This document shows, one piece after another, positions 52,882 through 62,010 of a DNA stretch of 64,000 nucleotides. Below the pieces are notes generated by a model, which searched no databases, was not told the DNA's origin, and worked only from the letters and a program-made list of their open reading frames with translations. Every line of letters begins with the position of its first letter. Within the stretch, counting starts at the first letter, position 1. This DNA is from Cognatundibacterium squillarum (GTDB lineage: Bacteria > Pseudomonadota > Gammaproteobacteria > Burkholderiales > Burkholderiaceae_D), in contig NZ_BMYU01000001.1 of assembly GCF_014652435.1 (NCBI RefSeq), forward strand, positions 310,001 through 374,000, read 5' to 3'. A program made the translations under genes and the position numbers.

Positions 52882-54648
52882 TTAACTGTTTTGTTCCGCT
52901 TGCCCGGCTACTGCCAATTGCCATGGAATCAATGAAAACATTTGTGATTCCCGGTACTGTCTGAACAATTGATCAAGCAGCTGCCCCACCTGATTATGTT
53001 GCAGACTGCCGGTATGAAAATCTGCTGAGCCACCGCGCTCAAGTACTGCAGAAAGCCATACCCCCTGCCTGCAAAACTCATCCAGACCTTCGCGGTTAAA
53101 CACCCAGAATCCCAGCGCACAAATACAGGCATGAATCGCACAATAGCGTTCAGCAAAGGCAAATTGTTGCGGCGTATTGCGCTCGCCCCGCACAACTTCT
53201 GAATTCTGAATTTCAGATTCCAGCTGTTCCAACCGCTGTAATAATTTTTCTGATTGCGCACTGATAGCTGCTGTCCGGGCACACTCAGGCTGATCAGCAG
53301 AAATTTTGCTGAGAATATTGATCAGATGGGGCAGGCTCTCTGCCACAGCATCTCTTCCGCGTCCGTGCAATTCAAAACTTTCAAACGGAAAAGCTGGTAA
53401 ATCAGCCCGTAAATCAAACAGAGGGCGTATCTCTTCGGGCGTTAATTTCCTGCTGTTTGACGCACGATTTTTCGCGATTCCCGGCAACAGCGTTGCAAGG
53501 CTGTCAAGGCAGACAATACTGCTGCCATCAAATACCGAAACAATGGCGCCATCGCGCAGGAACTTCTGAAAAATGCCTTCGCAATACTCTTCACGCATGA
53601 AGTAGCGGGCCCCCAGTAAGGAAGCCAATTTCTGACAGGAAAAGTCGATCAGATAGGTGTTCTGAACTTTTGCAACACTTGACCAGGAAGAAAAATGCTT
53701 AGGAAATAAATGCAGACCACGTGCCGAAATGACCGAAACAGTCTCCGCCATTAACTGCGATATATAAGCGTTTGCCAGCGTTTCGCGCGTGTGCGGCAAA
53801 TCTGCCATGCGGCCGTTGTACAACTGACGCTCAAGTGCAAACTGTGTTACCAGCCTGAGTGCAGAATCGCCGACACCCAGCGACAGCGCGGTACAGAAAG
53901 TTCTCGTGACCTGAAACCCTTTTAAGGCAAGTTCCAGTCCGTGACCTTCTTGTCCGATGCGTGCTGATGCGGGCATCAGTGCGTCGCGAAAACCGACACC
54001 ACTGATATCGCAACCGCGCAGACCGTGTGTTTTTACCCGTGGTAAATGGTAATACTGGCGGCAATCCAGTTCCCGTTTATTCACGATAAACAAAGAGTGA
54101 TTGCGCAGACTTGTGTCGTCCCTGACCTTTGCCAGCAACACTAGAAATCCGGAGCGTGTCGCACGATTAATCGGCCATTTTTCGCCACTTAGCCGGTAAG
54201 AACCATCTTCCTGAACTTCCGCCGTCAGTTCATTCGCAATCAGATCAGCACCGTGTGTTTTTTCCGAATATGCTAAACACGGGAATTCCCCGTTGTTCAG
54301 TACCCACCGGGCGATTTTCTGTTTCTGATCACTGTGTCCGCCAATCCACGCCAGCATTGTCCACAGCATAGTGCTGTAACTGACCGCCGCAGACATGTTG
54401 CGGCGTGCGAGAACTCTGCCAAGTGCCACAAAGGATTCCGCCGACTCAAATTGCCCGCCCAGCTGCACCGGCACATATACCTGATGCAATCCCAAATTGT
54501 GCAGACGTGTCACTTCCGCTTCGGGAAATGCATCTGCTTCGTCCAGTGCCATTGCTTTAGCATAGGAAAAAAGATTGCTACTCAATGCGGGGTCACCAAA
54601 TCGCTGATCTGTTTCTGCCGCAAACCGGTACTGATCAGGCGTCATCAC
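52882..54648 (-). CDS. Acyl-CoA-dehydrogenase-like enzyme of the cluster
   Basis: A 588-aa flavoprotein of the acyl-CoA dehydrogenase family, longer than the usual 380-400 aa. The N-terminal domain has HNLGLHQVYVPVQLGGQF; the middle has LAYSEKTHGADLIANELTAE and LSGEKWPINRATRSG (FAD and substrate region); the helical C-domain has GQEGHGLELALKGFQVTRTF. The position of the catalytic Glu in the usual Y-E-G-T motif is Asp here (D374, FDGSS). It starts within the end of the FAAL gene (14-bp overlap). It probably desaturates an ACP-bound acyl chain, though the altered base leaves activity uncertain. Confidence 0.87.
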   Translation of the reverse strand: MMTPDQYRFAAETDQRFGDPALSSNLFSYAKAMALDEADAFPEAEVTRLHNLGLHQVYVPVQLGGQFESAESFVALGRVLARRNMSAAVSYSTMLWTMLAWIGGHSDQKQKIARWVLNNGEFPCLAYSEKTHGADLIANELTAEVQEDGSYRLSGEKWPINRATRSGFLVLLAKVRDDTSLRNHSLFIVNKRELDCRQYYHLPRVKTHGLRGCDISGVGFRDALMPASARIGQEGHGLELALKGFQVTRTFCTALSLGVGDSALRLVTQFALERQLYNGRMADLPHTRETLANAYISQLMAETVSVISARGLHLFPKHFSSWSSVAKVQNTYLIDFSCQKLASLLGARYFMREEYCEGIFQKFLRDGAIVSVFDGSSIVCLDSLATLLPGIAKNRASNSRKLTPEEIRPLFDLRADLPAFPFESFELHGRGRDAVAESLPHLINILSKISADQPECARTAAISAQSEKLLQRLEQLESEIQNSEVVRGERNTPQQFAFAERYCAIHACICALGFWVFNREGLDEFCRQGVWLSAVLERGGSADFHTGSLQHNQVGQLLDQLFRQYRESQMFSLIPWQLAVAGQAEQNS

Positions 54649-56389
54649 TTACTCCCGGCTGCACCTGCGCATCGTTCTCAGGCAACAGCGTCAATTCTCC
54701 GGCCTGCCAGCGTTTTCTCGTCTGCAGACGCTGAATTTTCCCACTGGACGTTTTTGATACTTCGCCCGCTGTGACCAGCACAAGGTGATCAATCTGTAAT
54801 TGATGATGTTTAGAAACCGCATCTCGAATAATCGCCCGAAGGAAATCTTGCCCCTCACGGTATTTACGGTCGATCTCAACAACAATGACTAATTGTTCAG
54901 CGTCGGCATGATCGACTGAAAATGCGGCGACACCCTGAGCACGAATGGCGGGATGAAGACCATTGACTGTTTTCTCAAGATCATGCGGATAATGATTCTG
55001 TCCCCTCAGAATAATGAGGTCTTTTATGCGGCCAGTGACGTATACATGCTGCTCCCTCATCACACCAAGATCACCGCTGCGTAACCACTGCGCATCATCA
55101 CCTTTAAGCTGGTTATGAAACGCATATTGCGTTTCTTCCGGCCTCTCCCAGTAGCCTGCAGCAACCGTTGCACCGGAAATCCATATTTCGCCAACCTGAC
55201 CATCCGACAGGACTTGCATGGTTTCAGGATGCACAATGGCAACTTTGACTTCAGAATCGGCTCTGCCGCTGCTAACCAGTTCGGTGCTGTCGTCCGGACT
55301 ATGCGGCTCACAGATACGACCGTGTGTCAGCCCTGTTCTCGAGACTGAAATACTGTGCACGCCTTCCTGAAATGCCATTCCGGTGACGAATAACGTGGTC
55401 TCTGCCATCCCATAGCAAGGCATAAATGCCGCGGGCCGGAAACCCGCCGGTGCAAATGTTTCCGAAAATGCCCTCAGTGTTTCCGCACGAATAGGTTCGG
55501 CACCATTACCGGCAACCTGCCATGCACTCAGATCCAGTGTTTCCACGATCTCAGGCCGTGCACGTCTGACACAATGCTCATAACCAAAATTTGGTCCGGC
55601 ACTGTGCGTAGCCTTAAACTTTGTCATTGCTTCCAGCCAGCGCATTGGCCTCTGAAGAAATGTTGCCGGTGACATCAGATGCACAGGAAAGCCCGTGTAC
55701 ATTGGCTGCAGTATGCCGCCAATCAGGCCCATATCATGGTAAGGCGGCAACCAGATCACCCCAACTGAGCTTCGATCACAACTCATATTCCTGGCGATCA
55801 TACGGGAATTCGTGATCAGGTGATCATGTGTCAGCATGACACCTTTAGGTATACCTGTGGAACCAGATGTATATTGCAGAACTGCCAGTGAATCCGGACG
55901 CAATGCGGGCTCGCGCCATTCAGATACATCAGGCAATTGCGCTTCATCACTTGCCAGCGTTTTGAGCCCGGACTGTATCAATGCCTGCCATGCTGTGTCC
56001 TGCAACTGCGAAACAACCTGACGGGTAGAGATCAGTACAGAGGCTCGGGCACTTTGTGTTACCTGTAATACGCGCTCATAAGATGCATTCATTCTCGGCG
56101 CGTACACCGGCACGGCTATCATCCCGGCGTAAAAGCAGGCCATCATTGCGCAGATATAATCAGCCCCTGGCTGAAATAACAGAACGACGCGATCGCCGGC
56201 GCTGGCCATTTGCTGCAGCATCGCTGCAATACGCTGAGCCTTCACATCCAGCTCTGCGTAAGTCATCAGCACTTCATCGTCCAGTGTATTACCGATAAAG
56301 CCAAATGCTGTCTGATCTGGCGTGTCTTCAGCTCGGTAGCGCAGTAGCTCCAGCCAGTGTTTAAAAGGAGATTTTTCTGTTTGCCGCAT
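54635..56389 (-). CDS. Fatty acyl-AMP ligase (FAAL)
   Basis: A 584-aa adenylate-forming enzyme that activates a fatty acid as acyl-AMP and passes it to an ACP rather than to CoA. The ATP-binding motif is LQYTSGSTGIPKGVMLTH, near residue 180. FAAL-type segments are WLPPYHDMGLIGGILQPMY, HSAGPNFGYEHCVRRA, QVAGNGAEPIRAETLRAF and PCYGMAETTLFVTGM. The C-terminal region has LWIL-type hinge residues (DLIILRGQNHYPHDLEKTV). Length and motifs separate FAAL from ordinary acyl-CoA ligases. It is the first gene of the cluster; 345 bp of noncoding DNA precede it. Confidence 0.94.
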   Translation of the reverse strand: MRQTEKSPFKHWLELLRYRAEDTPDQTAFGFIGNTLDDEVLMTYAELDVKAQRIAAMLQQMASAGDRVVLLFQPGADYICAMMACFYAGMIAVPVYAPRMNASYERVLQVTQSARASVLISTRQVVSQLQDTAWQALIQSGLKTLASDEAQLPDVSEWREPALRPDSLAVLQYTSGSTGIPKGVMLTHDHLITNSRMIARNMSCDRSSVGVIWLPPYHDMGLIGGILQPMYTGFPVHLMSPATFLQRPMRWLEAMTKFKATHSAGPNFGYEHCVRRARPEIVETLDLSAWQVAGNGAEPIRAETLRAFSETFAPAGFRPAAFMPCYGMAETTLFVTGMAFQEGVHSISVSRTGLTHGRICEPHSPDDSTELVSSGRADSEVKVAIVHPETMQVLSDGQVGEIWISGATVAAGYWERPEETQYAFHNQLKGDDAQWLRSGDLGVMREQHVYVTGRIKDLIILRGQNHYPHDLEKTVNGLHPAIRAQGVAAFSVDHADAEQLVIVVEIDRKYREGQDFLRAIIRDAVSKHHQLQIDHLVLVTAGEVSKTSSGKIQRLQTRKRWQAGELTLLPENDAQVQPGVSDDA

Positions 56390-56735
56390 ATTAGGTGCAT
56401 CCCTGTCGGACAGTATTCAGGGCAAGCGCCGCAAATCTGTCTTAATTAGTTTTTTAACTTTTTCATTTTTTAGTATATCAACTCTAATTTTGCCGACGAT
56501 AGACGATTCACATTCAAATCACATAATCAAATTGCATAGTTCTCCAACGGCAATAACGTGCAATCACTTACGCTTACATCTGCTTACATTTTTTATTAAC
56601 TAAACAGCTTAACAATAAAATCCTCGGTAAAGCACTCCATTCGGAGCTGAGCACAATTCACTGTTTACGCCCTGAAGCAAGCATTAAAAAACTCTCGGCG
56701 GGCATGCAATTACCCCTTAAACGAATTCAACAAAC
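56390..56735 (-). promoter_or_regulatory. AT-rich promoter region of the biosynthetic cluster
   Basis: This stretch has no gene. It is more AT-rich than its neighbours and precedes the FAAL start. GCTTACAT occurs twice on the plus strand, at 56572-56579 and 56582-56589, 10 bp apart (one helical turn), with CACTTAC just before. This is a possible activator or repressor site for the cluster. No -35/-10 pair is assigned. Confidence 0.45.
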
Positions 56736-56770
56736 AAAAAAAAACGGCAGGAAAACCCTGCCGTTTTTTT
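56736..56770 (-). terminator. Intrinsic terminator after gcdH
   Basis: The stem AACGGCAGG / CCTGCCGTT with a 5-nt loop is followed on the minus strand by nine T. It lies 20 bp after the gcdH stop and separates it from the cluster. Confidence 0.9.
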
Positions 56771-56789
56771 CATTCTTATGCTCAGCAAA

Positions 56790-57965
56790 TCAGAATGCAG
56801 CGATACCTGTCTGCGCACGTCCGAGTATCAGTGCATGAATATCATGCGTGCCTTCATAGGTATTAACCACTTCCAGATTGACCATGTGACGTGCAATGCC
56901 GAACTCATCGGAAATGCCGTTGCCGCCAAGCATATCGCGGGCAACACGGGCGATATCCAGCGATTTACCGCAGGAATTACGCTTCATAATCGACGTGATT
57001 TCTACCGCTGCCGTGCCTTCATCTTTCATGCGGCCCAGACGCAGACAGCCTTGCAGTGCCAGCGTGATTTCGGTTTGCATATCCGCCAGTTTTTTCTGTA
57101 CCAGCTGATTTGCAGCAAGTGGTTTGCCAAACTGCTTACGGTCGATGGTGTACTGACGTGCCATATGCCAGCAATATTCCGCTGCACCCAGTGCGCCCCA
57201 GGCGATACCGTAACGCGCTGAATTCAGGCATGTGAACGGGCCTTTCAGACCTTCCACACCCGGCATCAGATTTTCTTCCGGTACAAACACTTCATCCATC
57301 ACGATTTCACCGGTAATCGATGCGCGCAGGCCGACTTTGCCGTGAATTGCCGGCGCGGACAAACCTTTCCAGCCTTTTTCCAGAATGAAACCACGGATTT
57401 TGCCGTCATCGGTTTTCGCCCAGACGACAAATACGTCGGCGATCGGGCTGTTGGTAATCCACATTTTAGAACCGGTCAGCGCGTAACCGCCCGGTACGGA
57501 TTTGGCACGGGTAACCATGCTGGCCGGATCAGAGCCGTGGTTAGGTTCGGTCAGGCCAAAGCAGCCTATCCATTCACCGGTTGCCAGTTTCGGCAGGTAT
57601 TTTTGCTTTTGCGCTTCCGTACCGAATTCGAAAATCGGTACCATTACCAGCGAGCTTTGTACACTCATCATGGAGCGGTAGCCGGAATCAACGCGTTCGA
57701 CTTCACGTGCAATCAGACCATAGCTGACGTAATTCAGGCCGGCGCCACCGTATTCTGCAGGAATGGTCGGACCCAGCAGACCCAGCTCACCCATTTCACG
57801 GAAAATGGCCGGATCAGTTTTTTCGTGACGGAAAGCCTCCAGTACGCGTGGCATCAGACGCTCTTCGCAATACGCACGCGCAGCATCCTGCACCATACGT
57901 TCTTCCTCGGTCAGCTGCGAGGACAGTAACAGAGGGTCTTCCCATTGAAACACCGGCTTAGCCAT
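56790..57965 (-). CDS. gcdH: Glutaryl-CoA dehydrogenase
   Basis: An FAD enzyme that converts glutaryl-CoA to crotonyl-CoA and CO2, in lysine, tryptophan and aromatic breakdown. The start at 57965 (MAKPVFQ, after AGGAGAT) gives 391 aa. Family segments are [69 protein letters not shown], and [12 protein letters not shown]. The catalytic Glu is in [15 protein letters not shown]. It lies downstream of the aromatic-CoA operon with a 169-bp gap, so it may be co-regulated with it. Confidence 0.95.
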   Translation of the reverse strand: MAKPVFQWEDPLLLSSQLTEEERMVQDAARAYCEERLMPRVLEAFRHEKTDPAIFREMGELGLLGPTIPAEYGGAGLNYVSYGLIAREVERVDSGYRSMMSVQSSLVMVPIFEFGTEAQKQKYLPKLATGEWIGCFGLTEPNHGSDPASMVTRAKSVPGGYALTGSKMWITNSPIADVFVVWAKTDDGKIRGFILEKGWKGLSAPAIHGKVGLRASITGEIVMDEVFVPEENLMPGVEGLKGPFTCLNSARYGIAWGALGAAEYCWHMARQYTIDRKQFGKPLAANQLVQKKLADMQTEITLALQGCLRLGRMKDEGTAAVEITSIMKRNSCGKSLDIARVARDMLGGNGISDEFGIARHMVNLEVVNTYEGTHDIHALILGRAQTGIAAF

Positions 57966-58134
57966 CAATATCTCCTGATTTATTTGTTCTTAAACGATTT
58001 TACGAAGCGGTTACTTCGTTTTGCGCCGGATCGGGAATCACTAATTCCGCGCTCCGGCCTGATCCCGCCAACTGGTATGCTTGCGGCAGGCGCTAGTATA
58101 CGCAAGCTGAACCGCGCTGAGTAAACATTCCTGA

Positions 58135-58542
58135 TCAGACGTTGCGGGACGGAATCACTGCAGTTGCTTCGATTTCCACCTTCGCACCGTCTTCCATCAG
58201 TGCTGCCACCTGTACCGCTGTCATTGCCGGAAAATGCCGTCCGAAAATCTCGCGGTAGACTGCGCCGAGTGCCTTGCGTTGTGCCAGATACTCTGCTTTG
58301 TCAGTCACATACCAGGTCAGACGCACGACATGCGCAGGTTCTGCACCGCCACTCGCCAGCACATCAACAATGTTTTGCAATGCCTGGCGTGCCTGCAAAA
58401 CAAAATCATCACTGACCAGTTGCTGGTGCTGATCCCAGCCTATCATGCCACTGACAAATACCATGGTGCCGCTGGCAGCGATGCCATTGGCGTAGCCTGA
58501 AGGGCGCGGCCAGCCATCCGGCTGTAAAACTTTCTGACTCAT
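58135..58542 (-). CDS. RidA/YjgF-family protein
   Basis: A 135-aa trimeric Rid-family protein. RidA-type enzymes hydrolyse reactive enamines/imines to ketoacids and ammonia. Family blocks are [39 protein letters not shown], and [27 protein letters not shown]. The typical Arg near 105 is less clear (YREIFG region). It overlaps the acyl-CoA dehydrogenase stop by 4 bp, and would fit the amino-intermediate step of a 2-aminobenzoyl-CoA pathway. Confidence 0.88.
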   Translation of the reverse strand: MSQKVLQPDGWPRPSGYANGIAASGTMVFVSGMIGWDQHQQLVSDDFVLQARQALQNIVDVLASGGAEPAHVVRLTWYVTDKAEYLAQRKALGAVYREIFGRHFPAMTAVQVAALMEDGAKVEIEATAVIPSRNV

Positions 58543-59732
58543 ACATTTCCACCCTGCCGCGCATTTTTCAGCGTTTCTCTGGCAATAATGATCTGCTGCA
58601 CTTCACTGGCACCTTCATAGATGCGTAAAGCCCGGATTTCGCGGTACAAACGCTCCGTTAATGCGCCGCTGACGACACCGGCACCGCCATGTAATTGCAG
58701 CGCAGTGTCGATGATTTTCTGTGCTTCTTCGGTAGCACGCCACTTCGCCATGGCAGCTTCTTTTGTGACTGGTATGCCCTGATCCCGTCGCCACGCGGCA
58801 CGGTAAATCAGCAAAGCACTGCTATCGGCAGCGGTGACCATGTCTGCCAGTTGCGCTTGTGCCAGCTGGAAATCCGCCAGATAACCCTGAAACATTTTGC
58901 GGCTGAGCATGCGCTGTGTTGCCGCGTCCAGTGCGGCCCGCGCAAACCCCAGTGCGGCCGCCGCCACCGATGTACGGAACACATCCAGCGTTGCCATCGC
59001 CAGCTTGAATCCCTGCCCCGCCGCGCCGATACGCTGACTGGCCGGAATACGGCACTGGTGAAAACGCAGGCGTGCCAGCGGATGCGGCGCCATCACATCG
59101 ATCCGTTCGGCGATTTCGAATCCCGGCGTATCCGCATCCACGATAAATGCGGAAATGCCGCGCGCCCCCGGCGCTTCTCCGGTGCGTGCAAACACAACAT
59201 AAAAGTCTGCGATGCCGCCGTTTGAAATCCAGGTTTTCTCGCCGTTCAGTACATATCCGTCACCGTCAGCAGTTGCACTGCATTGCATCGCCGCCACATC
59301 AGAACCTGCATCCGGTTCGGACAATGCAAAGGCGGCGATTGCCGTGCCGTTTACTACCCGCGGTAAGTAGCGTGCTTTTTGGGCTTCGGTACCGAACAGG
59401 GAGATCGCGCCGGAACCCAGCCCCTGCATTGCCAGTGCAAAATCCGCCAGCCCGTGATAGCGCGCCAGCGTTTCTCGCAGCAGACACAAAATTCGGGTAT
59501 CAATCTGCTCGCTGGCGCCGCCGTATTCTGTACCCGCAACCACGTAACGCAGCCAGCCACCATCCGCCAGCCGGCGCACCAGTTCACGGCATATTGCATC
59601 AGCGTCGTCGTGTCCCAGTTGCAGATGCTGCTGCGCCCACTGATCCAGTTCAGGCAGAAACTTGCGATGGAAATCATCGAAAAACGGCCATTCCATTTGC
59701 TCGGATACGGCTTGCGGTAATGCTGCACTCAT
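58539..59732 (-). CDS. Acyl-CoA dehydrogenase of the aromatic-CoA operon
   Basis: A 397-aa acyl-CoA dehydrogenase of normal length with start at 59732 (MSAALPQA), 1 bp after the crotonase stop. Motifs are [35 protein letters not shown] (substrate and FAD loops), [10 protein letters not shown] (helical domain), and the catalytic Glu in [16 protein letters not shown]. It is the beta-oxidation dehydrogenase for a ring-derived CoA ester in this operon, an assignment by context. Confidence 0.9.
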   Translation of the reverse strand: MSAALPQAVSEQMEWPFFDDFHRKFLPELDQWAQQHLQLGHDDADAICRELVRRLADGGWLRYVVAGTEYGGASEQIDTRILCLLRETLARYHGLADFALAMQGLGSGAISLFGTEAQKARYLPRVVNGTAIAAFALSEPDAGSDVAAMQCSATADGDGYVLNGEKTWISNGGIADFYVVFARTGEAPGARGISAFIVDADTPGFEIAERIDVMAPHPLARLRFHQCRIPASQRIGAAGQGFKLAMATLDVFRTSVAAAALGFARAALDAATQRMLSRKMFQGYLADFQLAQAQLADMVTAADSSALLIYRAAWRRDQGIPVTKEAAMAKWRATEEAQKIIDTALQLHGGAGVVSGALTERLYREIRALRIYEGASEVQQIIIARETLKNARQGGNV

Positions 59733-59733
59733 T

Positions 59734-60588
59734 TCAGTTTCCTTCGAATTCCGGCTTGCTGCGTGCAACAAACGCATGGTAAGCACGATGAAAATCATTG
59801 GTCATCATGCAGATTGCCTGCGCCTGCGCTTCTGCTTCAATCGCTTCATCAATGCCCATATTCCATTCCTGATGCAGCATTTTTTTGGTCATACTGTTCG
59901 CAAAGGTCGGGCCCGAGGCCAGTTGCGCTGCAAATTGCTGCGCAGTTGCCAGCACCTGATCGCTTTCCGTCAGACGATTGTAAAAGCCCCAGCGTTCGCC
60001 CTCGTCCGCCGTCATTACCCGTCCGCTGAACAATAATTCTGAGGCGCGGCCCTGACCAATCAGGCGCGGCAACATCGCACACGCCCCCATATCACAACCG
60101 GCCAGTCCGACTTTGTTGAACAGGAAGGCGGTCTTTGTCTGCGGCGTGGCAAAACGGATATCCGAGGCCATCGCCAGAATCGCACCGGCACCGACGCAAA
60201 CACCGTCGATTGCAGCAATCACAGGCTGCGGGCAATGGCGTATCGCCTTCACCAGATCGCCGGTCAGGCGGGTAAATGCCAGCAAAGATGGCATATCCAT
60301 CGTTGTCAGCGGGCCAATAATTTCGTGCACATCACCACCGGAACAAAAATTTCCGCCAGCGCCGGTCAGCACGACAGCATGCACTGCTTTACTGTCTGAA
60401 AGCGCACGGAAAAAATCACGCAATTCGGTGTAAGAATCAAAACTCAGTGGATTTTTACGGTCGGGACGGTTCAGCGTCACCGTTGCCACGCCATCGCTGA
60501 TCTGCAATGCAGAATGTTGCAAACGCAGATGGGCAGTACCGGTTTGCTGGCCTGGTAAGTTTGCGGATGTACCGGGTAAATAATTCAT
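59734..60588 (-). CDS. Enoyl-CoA hydratase/isomerase (crotonase family)
   Basis: A 284-aa crotonase. The oxyanion blocks are [19 protein letters not shown] and [22 protein letters not shown]. The catalytic Glu positions of classical hydratases are not both clear, so the exact reaction could be hydration, isomerisation or ring-related cleavage. The start at 60588 (MNYLPG) has GAGAAAG at a good distance; GTG at 60597 is the other choice. It lies directly before the acyl-CoA dehydrogenase gene. Confidence 0.88.
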   Translation of the reverse strand: MNYLPGTSANLPGQQTGTAHLRLQHSALQISDGVATVTLNRPDRKNPLSFDSYTELRDFFRALSDSKAVHAVVLTGAGGNFCSGGDVHEIIGPLTTMDMPSLLAFTRLTGDLVKAIRHCPQPVIAAIDGVCVGAGAILAMASDIRFATPQTKTAFLFNKVGLAGCDMGACAMLPRLIGQGRASELLFSGRVMTADEGERWGFYNRLTESDQVLATAQQFAAQLASGPTFANSMTKKMLHQEWNMGIDEAIEAEAQAQAICMMTNDFHRAYHAFVARSKPEFEGN

Positions 60589-60622
60589 GCCATTCACTTT
60601 CTCAGCGCCAGTGCGCCGCTGC

Positions 60623-61117
60623 TTAATCCCGCGAAGCGTCGGTCAGATGATTTTTAAGGCGGGTCAGAATAGTCTGCATCTGATCTTTTTCATCAGCAGG
60701 CAAACCCGACATCAGTTCTTTCACCCAACCCTCATGGACTTTTGCCATACGGTGAAAACTCTGACGTCCCTGTTCGGTCAGGCGCACGGTATAAACGCGG
60801 CGATCCAGATGATCAGCTTCACGGATTACAAGACCTTCCGCTTCCAGCTGATCGGTGATGCCGGTCACGTTTCCGCCGGTCACCATCATGCGGCGTGACA
60901 ACTCGCCCATGCGCAAGCCTTCCGGATAGCGCTCCAGTTGCGCCATCAGATCGAAGCGGGGCAGGGTTATGCTGAATTGCTCACGCAAACGGCTGCGGAT
61001 TTCACGTTCTATCATCATGCTGCATGACAACATCCGCAGCCACAATCGCAGCGACTGGTGATGATCATCGGTCAGGCGACTTTCCAGATCCCTGATTTCG
61101 GGCTCTTGAGCATTCAT
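60623..61117 (-). CDS. MarR-family transcriptional regulator
   Basis: A 164-aa winged-helix repressor. The start at 61117 ([10 protein letters not shown]) follows a GGAACAC site; a longer frame to 61288 has no family support. The DNA-binding region is [50 protein letters not shown] in blocks: recognition helix near residues 75-95 and the wing with DRR near 105. It lies within the aromatic-CoA operon, so a CoA-thioester-responsive repressor of that operon is likely. Confidence 0.9.
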   Translation of the reverse strand: MNAQEPEIRDLESRLTDDHHQSLRLWLRMLSCSMMIEREIRSRLREQFSITLPRFDLMAQLERYPEGLRMGELSRRMMVTGGNVTGITDQLEAEGLVIREADHLDRRVYTVRLTEQGRQSFHRMAKVHEGWVKELMSGLPADEKDQMQTILTRLKNHLTDASRD

Positions 61118-61128
61118 TTTGTGTTCCA

Positions 61129-61200
61129 GATACTCCCGGGGGTATATTTCAACCACCGCATGTTTATTCGGACAATCGTGCCATTTTATCGGATACTCCC
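61129..61200. promoter_or_regulatory. Paired GATACTCCC sites near the marR start
   Basis: GATACTCCC occurs at 61129-61137 and 61192-61200, the first inside the near-palindrome ATACTCCCGGGGGTAT. Both lie between the marR start and the end of the SDR gene. They are candidate binding sites of the MarR regulator; unproven. Confidence 0.35.
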
Positions 61201-61218
61201 CTCTCTTGCAGGGGGGCG

Positions 61219-62010
61219 TCAGCCTGTCCACTCTGCGCCGCACACCGGAAACACTTGTCCGGAATACGCTTGCTGAGATGGCTGACAAAGCCAGCGCACC
61301 ATCTCCGCGACCTCTTCAGGCTGTATCAGTCTGCCCTGCGGATTGGCAGCAGCCAGTACAGCCTGTGCCTGATTCCGCGTCAGTTGCTTTGCCTGCATCA
61401 GATTTTCCAGCGCTTGCTCTGCGATGCCGGTTTCGGTGTAACCGGGGCAAACTGCATTGACCGTGATGCCCGTAGCGGCATATTCCAGCGCGACCGTTCT
61501 GGTCAGGCCCAGCAATGCATGCTTGGCAGCGCTGTAAGCAGAGATCGTTTTGTAAGGTTTGATGGCGGCTGTACTGCAGATATTGATAATGCGGCCTTGC
61601 GGTAGTTTCTGCATGTCGGGCAGAACCGCCTGCATCGTCTGTACCGCGCCGAGCACATGAACCGCGTACATTTCTGTGAATTTCGCTGCTGTGGTATCTG
61701 CAAATTTTGCGCTGTGCGCACTGCCCGCATTGTTGACCAGAATACTGACAGGCCCGAAACGTGCCTTTGCGCTTTGCGCAGCCAGCTGCACCTGAGCGAG
61801 ATCGGCCACGTCCATCGTCTCACAGGCTATACCGCCCGGATTCAGTGCGTTGAGTCTCTGCGCTGCCGACGCCAGCACATCGCTGCGACGACCGCTGATC
61901 GTAAGCTTCGCACCATCGCGCAGCAAAGCGGCTGCGATTGCGTAGCCGATACCGGAGCCACCGCCGGTAATCCATGCATGCTGTCCTTGCAGGCTGCCGG
62001 AATTTGCCAT
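61219..62010 (-). CDS. Short-chain dehydrogenase/reductase of the aromatic-CoA operon
   Basis: A 263-aa NAD(P)-dependent oxidoreductase. Motifs are ITGGGSGIGYAIAAALL (cofactor), ILVNNAGSAHS, and the YxxxK segment ISAYSAAKHALLGL. It overlaps the preceding monooxygenase/OYE stop (TAATG), fixing the start at 62010; the longer open frame is antisense-free but has no SDR features upstream. It probably oxidises or reduces a 3-hydroxyacyl-CoA-like intermediate, as the third beta-oxidation step. Confidence 0.9.
   Translation of the reverse strand: MANSGSLQGQHAWITGGGSGIGYAIAAALLRDGAKLTISGRRSDVLASAAQRLNALNPGGIACETMDVADLAQVQLAAQSAKARFGPVSILVNNAGSAHSAKFADTTAAKFTEMYAVHVLGAVQTMQAVLPDMQKLPQGRIINICSTAAIKPYKTISAYSAAKHALLGLTRTVALEYAATGITVNAVCPGYTETGIAEQALENLMQAKQLTRNQAQAVLAAANPQGRLIQPEEVAEMVRWLCQPSQQAYSGQVFPVCGAEWTG

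Noticed and set aside
56480-56500. TTGCCGACGATAG in the FAAL promoter region, similar to the repeat core
   Set aside because: The similarity covers only about 11 bp and the flanks do not match the repeat consensus.
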